A DNA stretch of 64,000 bases from Prinsepia uniflora (taxonomy: Eukaryota; Streptophyta; Magnoliopsida; Rosales; Rosaceae). Below the pieces are notes generated by a model. The model did not search any database. It saw only the letters and a program-made list of their open reading frames with translations, and was not told where the DNA came from. Numbering within the stretch: the first letter of the stretch is position 1; every line of letters starts with the position of its first letter. The stretch is taken from assembly GCA_032719365.1 (NCBI GenBank), contig CM064872.1, positions 68,264,752 to 68,328,751 on the forward strand. Reading direction: 5' to 3'. The translations under genes and the position numbers were made by a program. Shown here one piece after another: positions 55,041-64,000 of this stretch.

Positions 55041-58000
55041 GATACATATTTAGTGGCTAAGGAAGTGAGACCGCAATATCAACTTGAGGGTGGCCCAATG
55101 GTGGTCTCCACGAGCTTTAATAGCCAAATGTTCTTCTCTCTTAGAGGTAACCTCTTTGACCTTTGCCTTTTTAGCCATAAGTCGGGTCTCAAGTGGTTGT
55201 GTGGCTTGGTACCTGTCACTTCTTTCCTTTAGGAGGGCTTGCTTTCTGGCTTCCAACTCCAACATCTCATTTTGGAGTTGTTGACTTGGCTCTTCAATAG
55301 ATGCAAGCTCACGATTGCTGTTGCGACCGAACTCAATTGTGTCTCTAAGAGAAGTCTTGATGGAAGAAACTTCACTCTCCAAGGCTTTGCCCACTTCAAC
55401 CTAGGAAGATGAGTAAAGATAGCTTGGAATAAGGCTATCTAACTCAGTCATGAAAAACACTACCGTCTCTGATGTGGATGGATTGGTCAAGGAGCTGGAT
55501 CCTGCTAAGTTTTCAGTAGTGGCTTTGAATTGGCTGAGGTCGGCCTGGGAAGCAAAGGAGGTAAGGTCCCGCTCAAGAAAGCCTTGTATGGTGGCCTCGA
55601 CTGTTGGATCTCGCTTCGATACGACTGCTAGAGTGGTAACCGGTGTAGGAGAGTCATCATCACTCGCAACTAGTTGCTCAAGCTAGGAGAAAGAAGTAGG
55701 CAAGGTCGAGGCAGATGTCTGCATGACAAAATGGAAGAGGCTAGATTCTACAAAAAAAATATTCAGTGTACATGCCTACTTTCTTTTCTAAGAGAGTATG
55801 AAAATTTATCGGGTCGAGTAGAGGCTAGATAGTATCGTATCCGGCCGAGTCACCACCTGGGACAGTCGTATGGCTCTCAGGCCCAGCCAGGTCTCCTGAA
55901 GAAAATGTAGGATGCGTAGTCACCGCATGTGGTAATGGTGTAGGTGGGTGAATCTCATAATTGATATACAAAATATTTACATGCATAGGTTGGTGATTCA
56001 TACCTCATGTGTAGAAGGCACTAACCCACCAGGAACAATAGAAGCATGAGGTGGAACAATAGCCTCTAAGGTCGGTTAAGCGGCCAAGGAGGGAAGCTAA
56101 CTAGCAGCATCCACCTAATTCAAAGGAATCCAAAATTCAGAAATCGAAAGAAAGAAATATGAATATAGCTCACTATGAGAGAATGAGGATCGGTTCTATC
56201 AGCATCACTTAGGGGAGAAGCCACCTGTAAAGGTGGGCTAGGCCCGTGGGTAAATTCCTCAACAAGGGTCTCTGGCTAGGGTTGGCAAGGCCCTTGAATG
56301 GTCTCCTCAATGATGGTCTCCGGGTCCAAAGCACCACTCTATGATGAAAGGGGAATGAGTAGGAAGTGCAGAATATTTTAATAAAAATAATGGTAGGGTG
56401 AAGTTAACTCACTTGGGCCGATGTGAATGACGTTGATTCGGCCACACCAACGTCGGCTAGCTGCAAGACGCGGTTTACCTTCCCAACCTATGAGTTTGAT
56501 GTTTAGAGAACATAAGTAATCATATAAAATAGTTGTGTGGTGCAAAATTTTAAAAAAAAAAAATCACAAAGTAGTGGTGTACCTGAAGGCCAGAGGCTGA
56601 GCTGGCCGAATGAGTTTCTGTGGTTGAGGCCGAAGTTTTAACCGGCTTGGGGGTATTCGAGACAAGCTTTAGGCATTTAAATGCTTTTCTCGGCTGGTTT
56701 TCTTCATTTCGAGTTGAATCTTCAGTGGCCCCTTAAAATAGGAGTAAAAATGGGTGAAGCCAAAAGAAGAAAGTATAACAAAGAATTCAAGTAAGATGGA
56801 TCGTATCTTGGGTGGATGGAGATTATATCTTCCTGCCTTGGTCGGTAAGCAGGTGCTGAGCAGGAGAGCTGGTGGCTTTGGCTTGAGCTTCAAAAGACCA
56901 ATTCAAACAAAAGTCACGATATTGCATTCAATTATGGAAAGATGCCAAGGAGTTCAAAAAAAATATTAAGAAAAAAGATTCGTACAAATACCTTTGGAGC
57001 TTGAGGCCGCCAGCTTGGAATTGGGTCGCTTAGGGAGAGCAGGGCAAGTCTTAAAAATCCTCGTAGAATGGACGTCATATGGCTTGCTAAACCAGGTAGC
57101 CGATAGTTTGGCCCAAAATTCAAGAAACTCCTTGAGGCAACCGAAGTCTGGAAGGCGACTCTCAACGTCAAATTCGTAGAATTGGAGGGCTTGGAGGCTA
57201 TCAACATGCTCAGCATCTTTTGCTTTCTTAAAAGAAGTTCTCTAAGCTAATAAGAGGTTTTCAAACTCTGTAATTGGGCTCGGGATGGCCTGAGAAAACC
57301 CAAACTGACGACCCACGGCCGCTGGGTAATACAACTCACAACCACAGTCATAGTTGTTTGATGGGCTGGCCAGGAAGCCAAAAAGGGATGTCTCGGGTGA
57401 CGAGGATACTGGCCCATAGTTTTTTGTGTTCATCAACAACATCGTTTATGGGAATAGTGTATAGGCTTAGAGCTAGATAGCTTGGGTGAGGTCGGGCTAG
57501 ACAAATGGAGAATTGCTGAGCTGTCCTATCCTCACAGTGGTATAAGAACTTAAAGCACTCATCTACACTATGGTCTGGTAAAGGAAGTGAAAGTAGGGTG
57601 TCACCAAGGAGTTTGTCATGGTTAAAGTTTGGGGTCGAGGGCCCTAACTCAGGGAAGTAAAGTTTAAGCCAGAGTTGGAAAATCCATAATGGCCCAAAGA
57701 TGTTGGCCAACATGGGCGTAGGATGGACAATGTTGGCTAGTGTCCTATACAGGTAGCCCAATACTACGGGTCCTAAAGCTACACGTTGGCCATCCGCATG
57801 GGCCTCGGCCAAGGGTTGAACATCTTTAGTAACCAAGAGACTCCGTTGGTGGGTCGCAGTGGTGACCCGAGAGTATCGCCATCAAATCTATAGTAAAAGT
57901 TTACCCAACCTTTGTAAGCCTTGATGTGTTTTTCATAGTTCAGTTCGAGTGTTGGGTCAGGGAGGCTAGCGGCTGAGTAGTACACTCCATGTGGACACAG

Positions 58001-58569
58001 GACGAGCATAGCGGCCATGTCAAGCAAGGTTGGAGTCATCATCCCAAAACGGAGCTTTATGCAATTGTTGGGTGAAGACAAAAAACATAGCCCAATTTGA
58101 ATGAGTGCACGGTCGCATGAGAAGTGCTCGGTCTCACAAAGCTCTAACGTATGGGAGATCCCGATTTCATCCCAAAAGTCACTCAACTTCGTCTTGAGTG
58201 CTTTGTACCAGTCACACCATTTTATTCCTTGAGTGGTGGAAGACTTGTATGGGATGCGGCCGGGGGAGGATTTTGTGGCTTCGACCCGGCTAGCTTGCAA
58301 GATGACTCAACCAGCTAGCTTTTGGTTAGCTTGGGAAGGCCCCATTGGGAAGGCTAATATAGGTTATCACGTAAGAACAAAGGGGCATCGTCCCCACCCT
58401 CCTCTAAAACCACCAAGAAACCAGTTGGGATTTTTGAGAAATTTGGTCCGAGATGAGAGCCAAGACGGTCTGGCCACATGTGATGGAAATGATCATCCAA
58501 GTCGGCCGGATTGTCGTCCATGATTTTTTGGACTTTCCTGAAGTGGCTAACCACATGTTTTGGGGGCAT
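55041..58569 (-). pseudogene. antisense plant mobile domain (PMD) gene of B
   Basis: Minus-strand gene between pol and the 3' LTR. ATG at 58569 (MPPKHVVSHFRKVQKIMDD). The PMD part follows: KLSDFWDEIGISHTLE, LRFGMMTPTLLDMAAMLVL, Y.GWVNFYYRFDGD, and in another frame IFGPLWIFQLWLKLYFPEL and FKFLYHCEDRTAQQF. A long Ser/Pro-poor middle follows, and the C-terminus (55394-55050) is a coiled coil (LASIEEPSQQLQNEMLELEAR). The order matches PMD (aminotransferase-like) proteins known both as cellular genes of the MAIN/MAIL1 type and inside Ty3/gypsy elements. Frameshifts (near 57780) and stops make it a pseudogene. No role in the element life cycle is established. The call is from motif memory without a search. 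Confidence 0.7.
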
Positions 58570-59114
58570 TTGTTCCCTACAAAAAACACCAAAAATTCAT
58601 GAGCCAAAGAAAATTTTGGATTCAACCAAGTGGGTGAAAAATTAAAAAAAAAGGGAAATATCAAGAACACCAAGAACATCAAGAACACCATATCTTCAAC
58701 CCGGAAATTCAAGCCGCAAAATCAACCAAAACTCATGCATTCATACCAAAATTAAGTGCAGTCTACCCCAAATGTTACTTGGAGTTGCTTGTTGAAGAAA
58801 TTTGGGGTAACTTTTGTTAGGTAATGAGAGATTTTGAAAGGGGAAGAGGGAGTTCTTGAAACCCATAAAATGGATTTTCTTTGAGTTTTGGAAGGAAGAA
58901 GATGCCAATGTATTTATAGTTTCAATGGGGATGATGAGTGGGCATGGAAGATTAAGAGCCAAAATTAAGCCAAAATTAAACTAAGTTTAATACCCATAAC
59001 TACAAAGTTAAATACACAAATTGAGCACAGGAGATTGGGTGTTTACCTCATCAATGGAGTTGAGGAAAAAGCTCCAATTTCAATTGCCCACCCTTAGAAT
59101 TCGGATAGCCAATT
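58570..59114 (-). other. leader of antisense PMD gene and 3' non-coding end of B
   Basis: No ORF. On the minus strand it supplies about 310 bp of leader between the TATA box at 58911-58918 and the ATG at 58569. On the plus strand it is the non-coding stretch before the purine tract. Confidence 0.55.
58911..58918 (-). promoter_or_regulatory. TATA box candidate for antisense PMD gene
   Basis: TATAAATA on the minus strand (in ACTATAAATACATTGG), about 340 bp upstream of the PMD ATG. It lies outside the LTR, so it would give the antisense gene a promoter of its own. Motif and position only. Confidence 0.5.
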
Positions 59115-59125
59115 GAAGGGGACAA
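59115..59125 (+). other. polypurine tract of B
   Basis: GAAGGGGACAA directly before the TGTTTGGTG start of the 3' LTR. Confidence 0.75.
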
Positions 59126-59230
59126 TGTTTGGTGCTGGTGTGAATATTTCCCACTTACCCAATATATGAAGCAAAAGGTATTTTCGGCTGGATTTTGTGT
59201 GAGTTTTGGGTGGAGGAGTGAGATTTTTCC
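59126..59230 (+). repeat. B 3' LTR, first ~105 bp only
   Basis: Matches 22642-22750 (GTGTGAAT.TTTCCCACTTAC, ATTTTCGG.TGGATTTTGT, GAGTGAGATTTTTCC) and then stops at the C2 junction. About 1.8 kb of the LTR is lost. Confidence 0.85.
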
Positions 59231-60607
59231 TCAACCTCCCCTGGTTGAGCATGAACCGTGAAGGAAAAATGGAGAGGAGACCGAGACGTGCTGGACGGTG
59301 GCAGGATCGGGGGCCGTCATGCATGGTGGCCGTGAAACTGCGAAGGTAAGCTTTTTTTGTTCAAAATTTCAATTTCGGGTTTGGACGTTGGGGATGTTTT
59401 CTGGTGATTGGGGGAGGTTCGTTGGGTTAGTAGGAATGTTTAGAGGTGGTTTTGGACGGCAGAGAGGGGCTAAACAACCCAGGGTGTAAACTGGAAAAAG
59501 GGAACCGTGAAGGGTGTTTTGAACGGGTAGGTTTTAGATGGTTTTTCATGGTTTTGAATCGATGTAATGATAGGAAATGAAGAAACATAGATAATGGAAT
59601 TAAAAGGGAAGGAAACGATCAAATATGAGGGAGGAATGGGACTGGACCGGTTCCGCTGGTCCGGTTGGACCGAAAACTAGTATATCGGTTCAGATCCGAT
59701 CTGCCGAAGGAAGAAGATGAACAGTGCGCATGCGCGTGAGGCACAATTAGGAGGTCCGAAGGTTTAGGATCACGTTTAAAAATAGTTAAAAATTTGGAAA
59801 AATTACGGGACATCAATGAGAGGTTAATGAGATAGTTAGTAATCCTTTAATATGATTTGGATAGGTTTGGGAGTCCCAGTGATGGTGATTAGCCCGGCGA
59901 GGCTTATGGCGCGCGTATCGAGGCGTAGCTTTGGACTGTCTGTGAGTGGACTTTATTTTATGAATTGATGCATGCATAAATGTTCTATATGTGTTTATAA
60001 ACATGTTTTGTGATGTCATGAGTACATTTGTGTGTGTTTACGTATTTGCACGTATTTTGAGGTTTTCAGTTTTATACGGTGCTTATACGTGTTTGTGGTT
60101 TCGATTTGATGAAATGGATTTGGATTTGAAAAGGTAAACTCGAGCATGAGACCCATTTGATTTTGTCCCGGGCATATGTCCCTATTGATGACCTACAGGT
60201 CTAGGTTATGGTCGCGACAAGTGTTGTGTGAAAGGCGACGGATGATGCGACGCTCGTCTCCGGACTGGGGATGTGTTCCTTCCGGAGAGGTCACGATGCA
60301 CTTCCTATTGTCAAGTAGCCACCGGAGGCTCGACTTCGGAGTGCTGATGGTATAGGAGATCGATCGGTGATGTGTGCACTATGATCTAGAGGTGGTCGCG
60401 GCGGTTGATATGTTCACGGCAACATACCAGGATTGAGAGCGGTCCTGGATGGATAGTTGCACGCATTACCACGATTGAAATCGTGACTGACCCTGAAGTT
60501 GATTTTAAATATCGGGCGTGAGACCCAGTTGAACTATGGTTTGAAAGGAATGGATGTTTTCACACTTATGTGTATATACCCTCCTATATTAGCGGTTTGG
60601 TCTCCTC

Positions 60608-60790
60608 CAGACGTCGTAGATCCTAGAGAGTCATGATCCACTGCCTGGAATGAGCCACTCCAAGAGGAAGCACATTCTAGGAGTGAGAGATATGGTATAG
60701 TCACGGACTAGGTTCGTAGACAGTCCTTCAGACGTCGTCGATCCTGGATTTTGGACTGATCCTCCCAGACGTCGTAGATCCTGGGGTTAG
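60608..60790 (+). repeat. CAGACGTCGTAGATCC repeats in C2 LTR
   Basis: Three spaced copies of (C/T)CAGACGTCGT(A/C)GATCCT in the cassette between the bracket motifs, the C2 counterpart of the arrays in C1, L1, L2, L4 and L5. Confidence 0.7.
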
Positions 60791-60876
60791 ACTCGGAGTG
60801 AGACTCCGAGTAGTATGCATACTTAGATATATCGTGACGGGTTATAGATTGGGCATATGAGATGCCGAGGATAGGT

Positions 60877-60901
60877 TATATATATATATATATATATATA
60901 T
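60877..60901 (+). repeat. (TA)12 microsatellite
   Basis: An uninterrupted run of about 12 TA units inside the C2 5' LTR. Confidence 0.9.
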
Positions 60902-61379
60902 GTTTGTACGAGGTTTTACGGAGATGGTTTTGGGATGAGACGCACATATATTGGATTTGGGATGAGACCCACGTGTGTCGGATTTGGGATGAGTTTCCAC
61001 TTGATTTGGTTTGGGCTGAATTCCCATATACTTTGATTTGGATTTTGGGCCCAAGGCCCCAATGAATGTTTTGAGAAATGGTTTTGAATGCATGCACGCT
61101 TTTTAGTAAAGGGCATAAATGTCTTTTGTGAAATTATTTTTATTAAAATTCTTGTTTTGTCCACTCACATTTTTTAATGATTTGAATGCCCTTCAGGTTG
61201 ATCACGGATACGGGCTATAGCAGAGACCGAGACATGACACTCCTTCTTCGGATCCTGGTGCACTCTAGAAGCCCCGGTGGGGCTGAGGTTGGAATTATCC
61301 CTGATCTGACACTTCGTGTTAGATGGGAGCAGGCACATCCCACGTTAATCCCAGGGGATTTGGGACGGGTCTTGTCAAG

Positions 61380-61391
61380 TGGTATCAGAGC
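61380..61391 (+). other. primer-binding site of C2, tRNA-iMet
   Basis: TGGTATCAGAGC two bases after the LTR end, identical to C1. Confidence 0.92.
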
Positions 61392-63052
61392 GGGTTTTGC
61401 TCTCAGTGTGACACGCAGGTCGAGGATGTGATGTTTTTGCAGTGGTAACAGTCCGTCATCAACCTGATAGTTAGGGTAAGAGTAGGAGGGTCCATTGGAA
61501 ATCTAACTCGGGGTAGATTACGTTTGGCACTCGGTGCGATTGTTTAGGGTTCGATTGGCATGGTACGATGCGATTGCGACTTGTAGTGTTTGTGCAGTGT
61601 TAAACACGGAGTATGGCCAAGTTCTTGTGGAGACTAGCGGCTAGGAGCCGTAGAGTTACGAGTGGACGAGATCCTCAAATTGTAGTTACTGGTTGATTGG
61701 ACACTAGTATCGGGGTATGACGACTCTTCAGAGTTGAGCGCGAGGGATCACTCGAGATGGACGTGCTACAGGGAGCAGCCGAGTTCGCAATAACCCTAGT
61801 TGGTGAGTGATCGGACGAGTGACCAGGAGAGCTGTACTTGTCGATCGAATCTTGAGGTGGACCAATCGGTGGATGTTGTGTGTTGAGCGGTTGGTGCCAG
61901 CGGTGAGTTGACCGTATAGGTTCAGAGTCTCGGTGGTGATGTATGCGGATTGTGTCTGCACGAGCTCGTGGTAGGATGTTATGCGGGTGATGTTATGCGG
62001 GTTGAGGCTGGCTCTTGACGAACAATTGAGCATCGAACCATAGTCGGAGTGAGGAATAAGTGGCTTAGTGTCTAGAGTCCTAGTTGGACATGCGATAATG
62101 ATTGAAATAGTAACAAATCGATGAGTACTATGATCGGTTGTGTTCTGACATATTGGTATGATGACTAGACGTCTAATGTTGTGCCCTCGATCAGAGTTGA
62201 TGGAGAGGGTTCGGAGATTAGGTGAGCCGAGAGCTCAGGGCCGTGCAGGCCAGAGAAACCCCAGTGACTGTGTGTGATAATTTCTGCTGAGATAAGTATT
62301 CGATTGGGGTCCAGATACAACCGAGATGGGTGAGATGTTGAATGTGTTTCGATAAAATTAGTGATGTGGTAGTTATGACTCGAGTGAGTCAAAATTTCAG
62401 CATAGGTCACGGAGTGACATGAGATACGATATGGGGACTCGAGAGCGAGTCGAGGTTAGAGTAGCACAACGAAAGCGCAGTGGAGCCGAGCGTTACCAGT
62501 TAGTCAGGATCGTGGTTGTGGACTTAGAGAATAGTAGAGGAGAATGGTGTTCCTCGGAATAGTGGATTACGGTTGCGAACCGTTTAGTGATAGGGAATGA
62601 GATATCGCTCAGTGGGAGCAATGAGGATAATTGTCGGATCGGACGCTAGATAGGATATCGGCTCCGGTTGTCAGATAAGAAGGGTCGTCAGACTGAAAAG
62701 CTGACTTTGATTGTCAGATGAGAAGAACCATCAGGCTGAAAATCCATTTGAATGACAACGTAGGATAACCGACCTGTTAGAGTGAGTGACAGGCGAGATT
62801 GACGAGTGTCGACATCTCGAAGGAGACTTACGAGCCGACAAGTGACTTCTCGAGAGTCAACGATCGGAACTCGATTGGTGAGAATTGAGTCGGAGCTTTG
62901 GAAGCTCCGATAACAGTGCGTACCGACGTGTACGATGGTTGTGTCGAACATGTATGATTACAAGAGAGTACCCAAGTAGGGGGGACATGGTTGGATTTCC
63001 ACAGTTCAGTTGTGGAATTGGGTCAGTTGGAATTTCGAGGACGAAATTCTTT
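61392..63052 (+). other. C2 internal region, non-coding
   Basis: No gag or pol motif in any frame. It starts like the C1 internal region (CGGGTTTTGCTCT, then GGTCGAGGATGTGATGT and ATCAACCTGATAG). Its end carries the same TTTCGAGGACGAAATTCTTT block as C1. The middle is too diverged to align by eye. Confidence 0.7.
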
Positions 63053-63065
63053 AAGGGGGGAAGAT
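63053..63065 (+). other. polypurine tract of C2
   Basis: AAGGGGGGAAGAT before the 3' LTR. Confidence 0.82.
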
Positions 63066-64000
63066 TATAATGAACCGTCCCGAATTATCTAGATTGATTA
63101 TGAATTATGATGGATTAGTGAGGCTATTTGGGGATTATGCGAGGATTAATAGACGTTCAAGGCGAAATTACGATTTTGGCCCTAAACAAGGGCAAAATGT
63201 TGACTTTTGATCCTGGAGGTCCGAGGCATGAGGGCCGAGGACCATTACGTAGATCGAGTCGATACGAATCCGTAGACAGGCTGCACATCGAAATCGAACA
63301 TTCGACGGGAAAGTTACGGTTCACGGAAATTTCGAGGAACTATTTACAGCGACATGTTTTACGAGGCAAAAGTGGACTTTTGTCACGAGTGGGGACCAGA
63401 TCTTTTGAACAGGCCCAATGGATGAGTGACAAGTGTCCCTCATCCATTACCCATTCCCTTACATTCATGCACCACCCATCCTCATCTGTTCCATTCATCC
63501 AAACCAACCCGCAACCCATAAATCGTGCAACCGACCCCTCACAAACACCCCTCAACCTCACCTGATGAGCAAGAACCGTGAAGGAAAAAGGGAGAGAAGA
63601 CCGATACGTGACGGTGGCAGGATCGGGGGCCGTCATGCACGGTGACCGTGAAACCACGAAGGTAAGGTTTTTTCGTTCAAAATTTCAATTTCGGGGTTTG
63701 GACGTTGGGGATGGTTCCTGGTGATTGGGGGTGGTTCGTTTGGTTAGTAGGAATGTTTAGAGGTGGTTTTGGACGACAGAGAGGGGCTGAACATCCCAGG
63801 GTGTAAATTGGAAAAAAGCAACCGTGAAGGGTGTTTTGAACGGGTAGGTTCTAGATGGTTTTTCATGGTTTTGAATCGATGGAATGATAGGAAATGAAGA
63901 AACATAGAGAATGGAATTAAAAGGGAAGGAAACGACCGAAAATGAGGGAGGAATGGGACTAGACCAATTTTTCCGGTCCAGTCGGACCAAAAACTAGTAG
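63066..64000 (+). repeat. C2 3' LTR, first 935 bp
   Basis: Starts TATAATGAACCGTCCCG, a worn TGTAACGACCCGTCCCG. Only one U3 module is present (GACAGG core at 63275, 209 bp from the LTR start). It then matches the 5' LTR from 63550 and continues past the window. Confidence 0.85.

Larger units (their letters stand above)
22642..59230 (+). mobile_element. Ty3/gypsy Tat-clade element B (host of most nested inserts)
   Basis: The 5' LTR (22642-24569) and the first ~105 bp of the 3' LTR (59126-59230) share the TGTT(C/T)GGTG start and the block up to GAGTGAGATTTTTCC. Between them are primer site, gag, PR, RT, RNase H, archaeal-type RNase H, integrase, an antisense PMD gene and a purine tract, the Tat-clade order. 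About 14.4 kb is its own sequence; 22 kb is inserted material (L1 with L2, L3, L5 with D and A2). It is dead: there are many stops, and RT and integrase have catalytic Asp to Asn changes. The 3' LTR is cut short at the junction with C2. Confidence 0.88.
59231..61377 (+). repeat. C2 5' LTR, 5' end missing
   Basis: Ends GGGACGGGTCTTGTCA. It has bracket motifs GTGAGTGGAC (59942-59951) and GTCCACTCAC followed by AT, not AG (61159-61170); CAGACGTCGTAGATCCTGG repeats (60608-60790); and a (TA)n at 60877-60901. The U3 modules are lost with the missing end. Confidence 0.88.
59231..64000 (+). mobile_element. LARD-like element C2 (both outer ends incomplete)
   Basis: 5' LTR lacking its first ~490 bp (59231-61377), iMet primer site (61380-61391), 1.67 kb non-coding internal region, purine tract (63053-63065) and the first 935 bp of the 3' LTR (63066 to the window end). 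The LTRs match each other from CCTCAACCTC (59231 with 63550). Same plan as C1: C-type cis sites and no coding capacity. Confidence 0.88.

Noticed and set aside
60877..60901. (TA)n as an active TATA promoter
   Set aside because: A plain microsatellite; C1 shows only a short TATATATATATG at the corresponding place.
63128..63565. 145-codon ORF in the C2 3' LTR
   Set aside because: It spans the U3 module; similar peptide words in other LTRs only reflect the shared DNA module, and the frames are not kept.

Overview
The window is plant nuclear DNA (an angiosperm, probably a dicot; the species cannot be told from sequence alone). About 97% of it is LTR retrotransposon sequence stacked in nests, as in pericentromeric or other gene-poor heterochromatin. 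I see no cellular housekeeping gene, tRNA, rRNA or CRISPR array. All coding material belongs to transposable elements, and almost all of it is broken by stop codons, frameshifts and insertions.

Layout, left to right. (1) 1-6370: element C1, a large non-coding retrotransposon (LARD-like). It has a truncated 5' LTR, an iMet-tRNA primer site, a 2.0 kb internal region without pol, a polypurine tract and a complete 2.85 kb 3' LTR. (2) 6371-21390: a decayed Ty1/copia pol, entered by C1, by solo LTR L6 (6716-8324) and by element A1 (8599-20964). A1 is a Ty3/gypsy Tat-like element. Its RT gene is split by solo LTR L4 (12576-15656, minus), it lacks the end of pol, and it carries an antisense accessory ORF. 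(3) 21390-22641: a possible LINE scrap and AT-rich unassigned DNA. (4) 22642-59230: element B, a second Tat-clade element with gag, PR, RT, RNase H, archaeal-type RNase H, integrase and an antisense plant-mobile-domain (PMD) gene. B holds solo LTR L1 (24804-30709, itself holding solo LTR L2 24928-28133), solo LTR L3 (32442-33373) and LTR L5 (39257-54629). L5 holds D, a minus-strand Athila-like non-autonomous element (42053-54533), and D holds A2 (44959-52186). A2 is a young, gag-only relative of A1. (5) 59231-64000: element C2, a second LARD-like element whose 3' LTR runs off the window.

The nesting rests on target-site duplications read directly: ACAGA (L1), CAGGA (L2), GGCTA (L3) and ATGTA (A2) are exact; CAAAG/CAAGG (L4), ATAGG/ATGGG (L5), GTAGT/GTATT (A1) and GATGA/AAAGA (L6) are near-matches. 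Removing each insert restores the host reading frame. Relative order is B, then L5, then D, then A2 (youngest; its two LTRs differ at about 3 of 583 sites by eye).

No autonomous, working element is visible. The most interesting signals are non-coding. The TGTAACGACCC-type LTRs (C1, C2, L1-L6) share (a) a U3 built of two degenerate modules spaced 171-173 bp, (b) an inverted pair of TGACG/ACGT motifs next to a GACAGG core, and (c) a 12-bp inverted motif (CTGTGAGTGGAC / GTCCACTCACAG) that brackets a hypervariable cassette of about 1 kb. The A family carries arrays of short hairpins whose stems vary in a compensatory way. It has also built antisense fragments of the TGTAACGACCC-type LTR into its own 3' region. 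Coordinates of LTR tips are base-level where a TSD supports them; other boundaries are good to roughly 5-50 bp.
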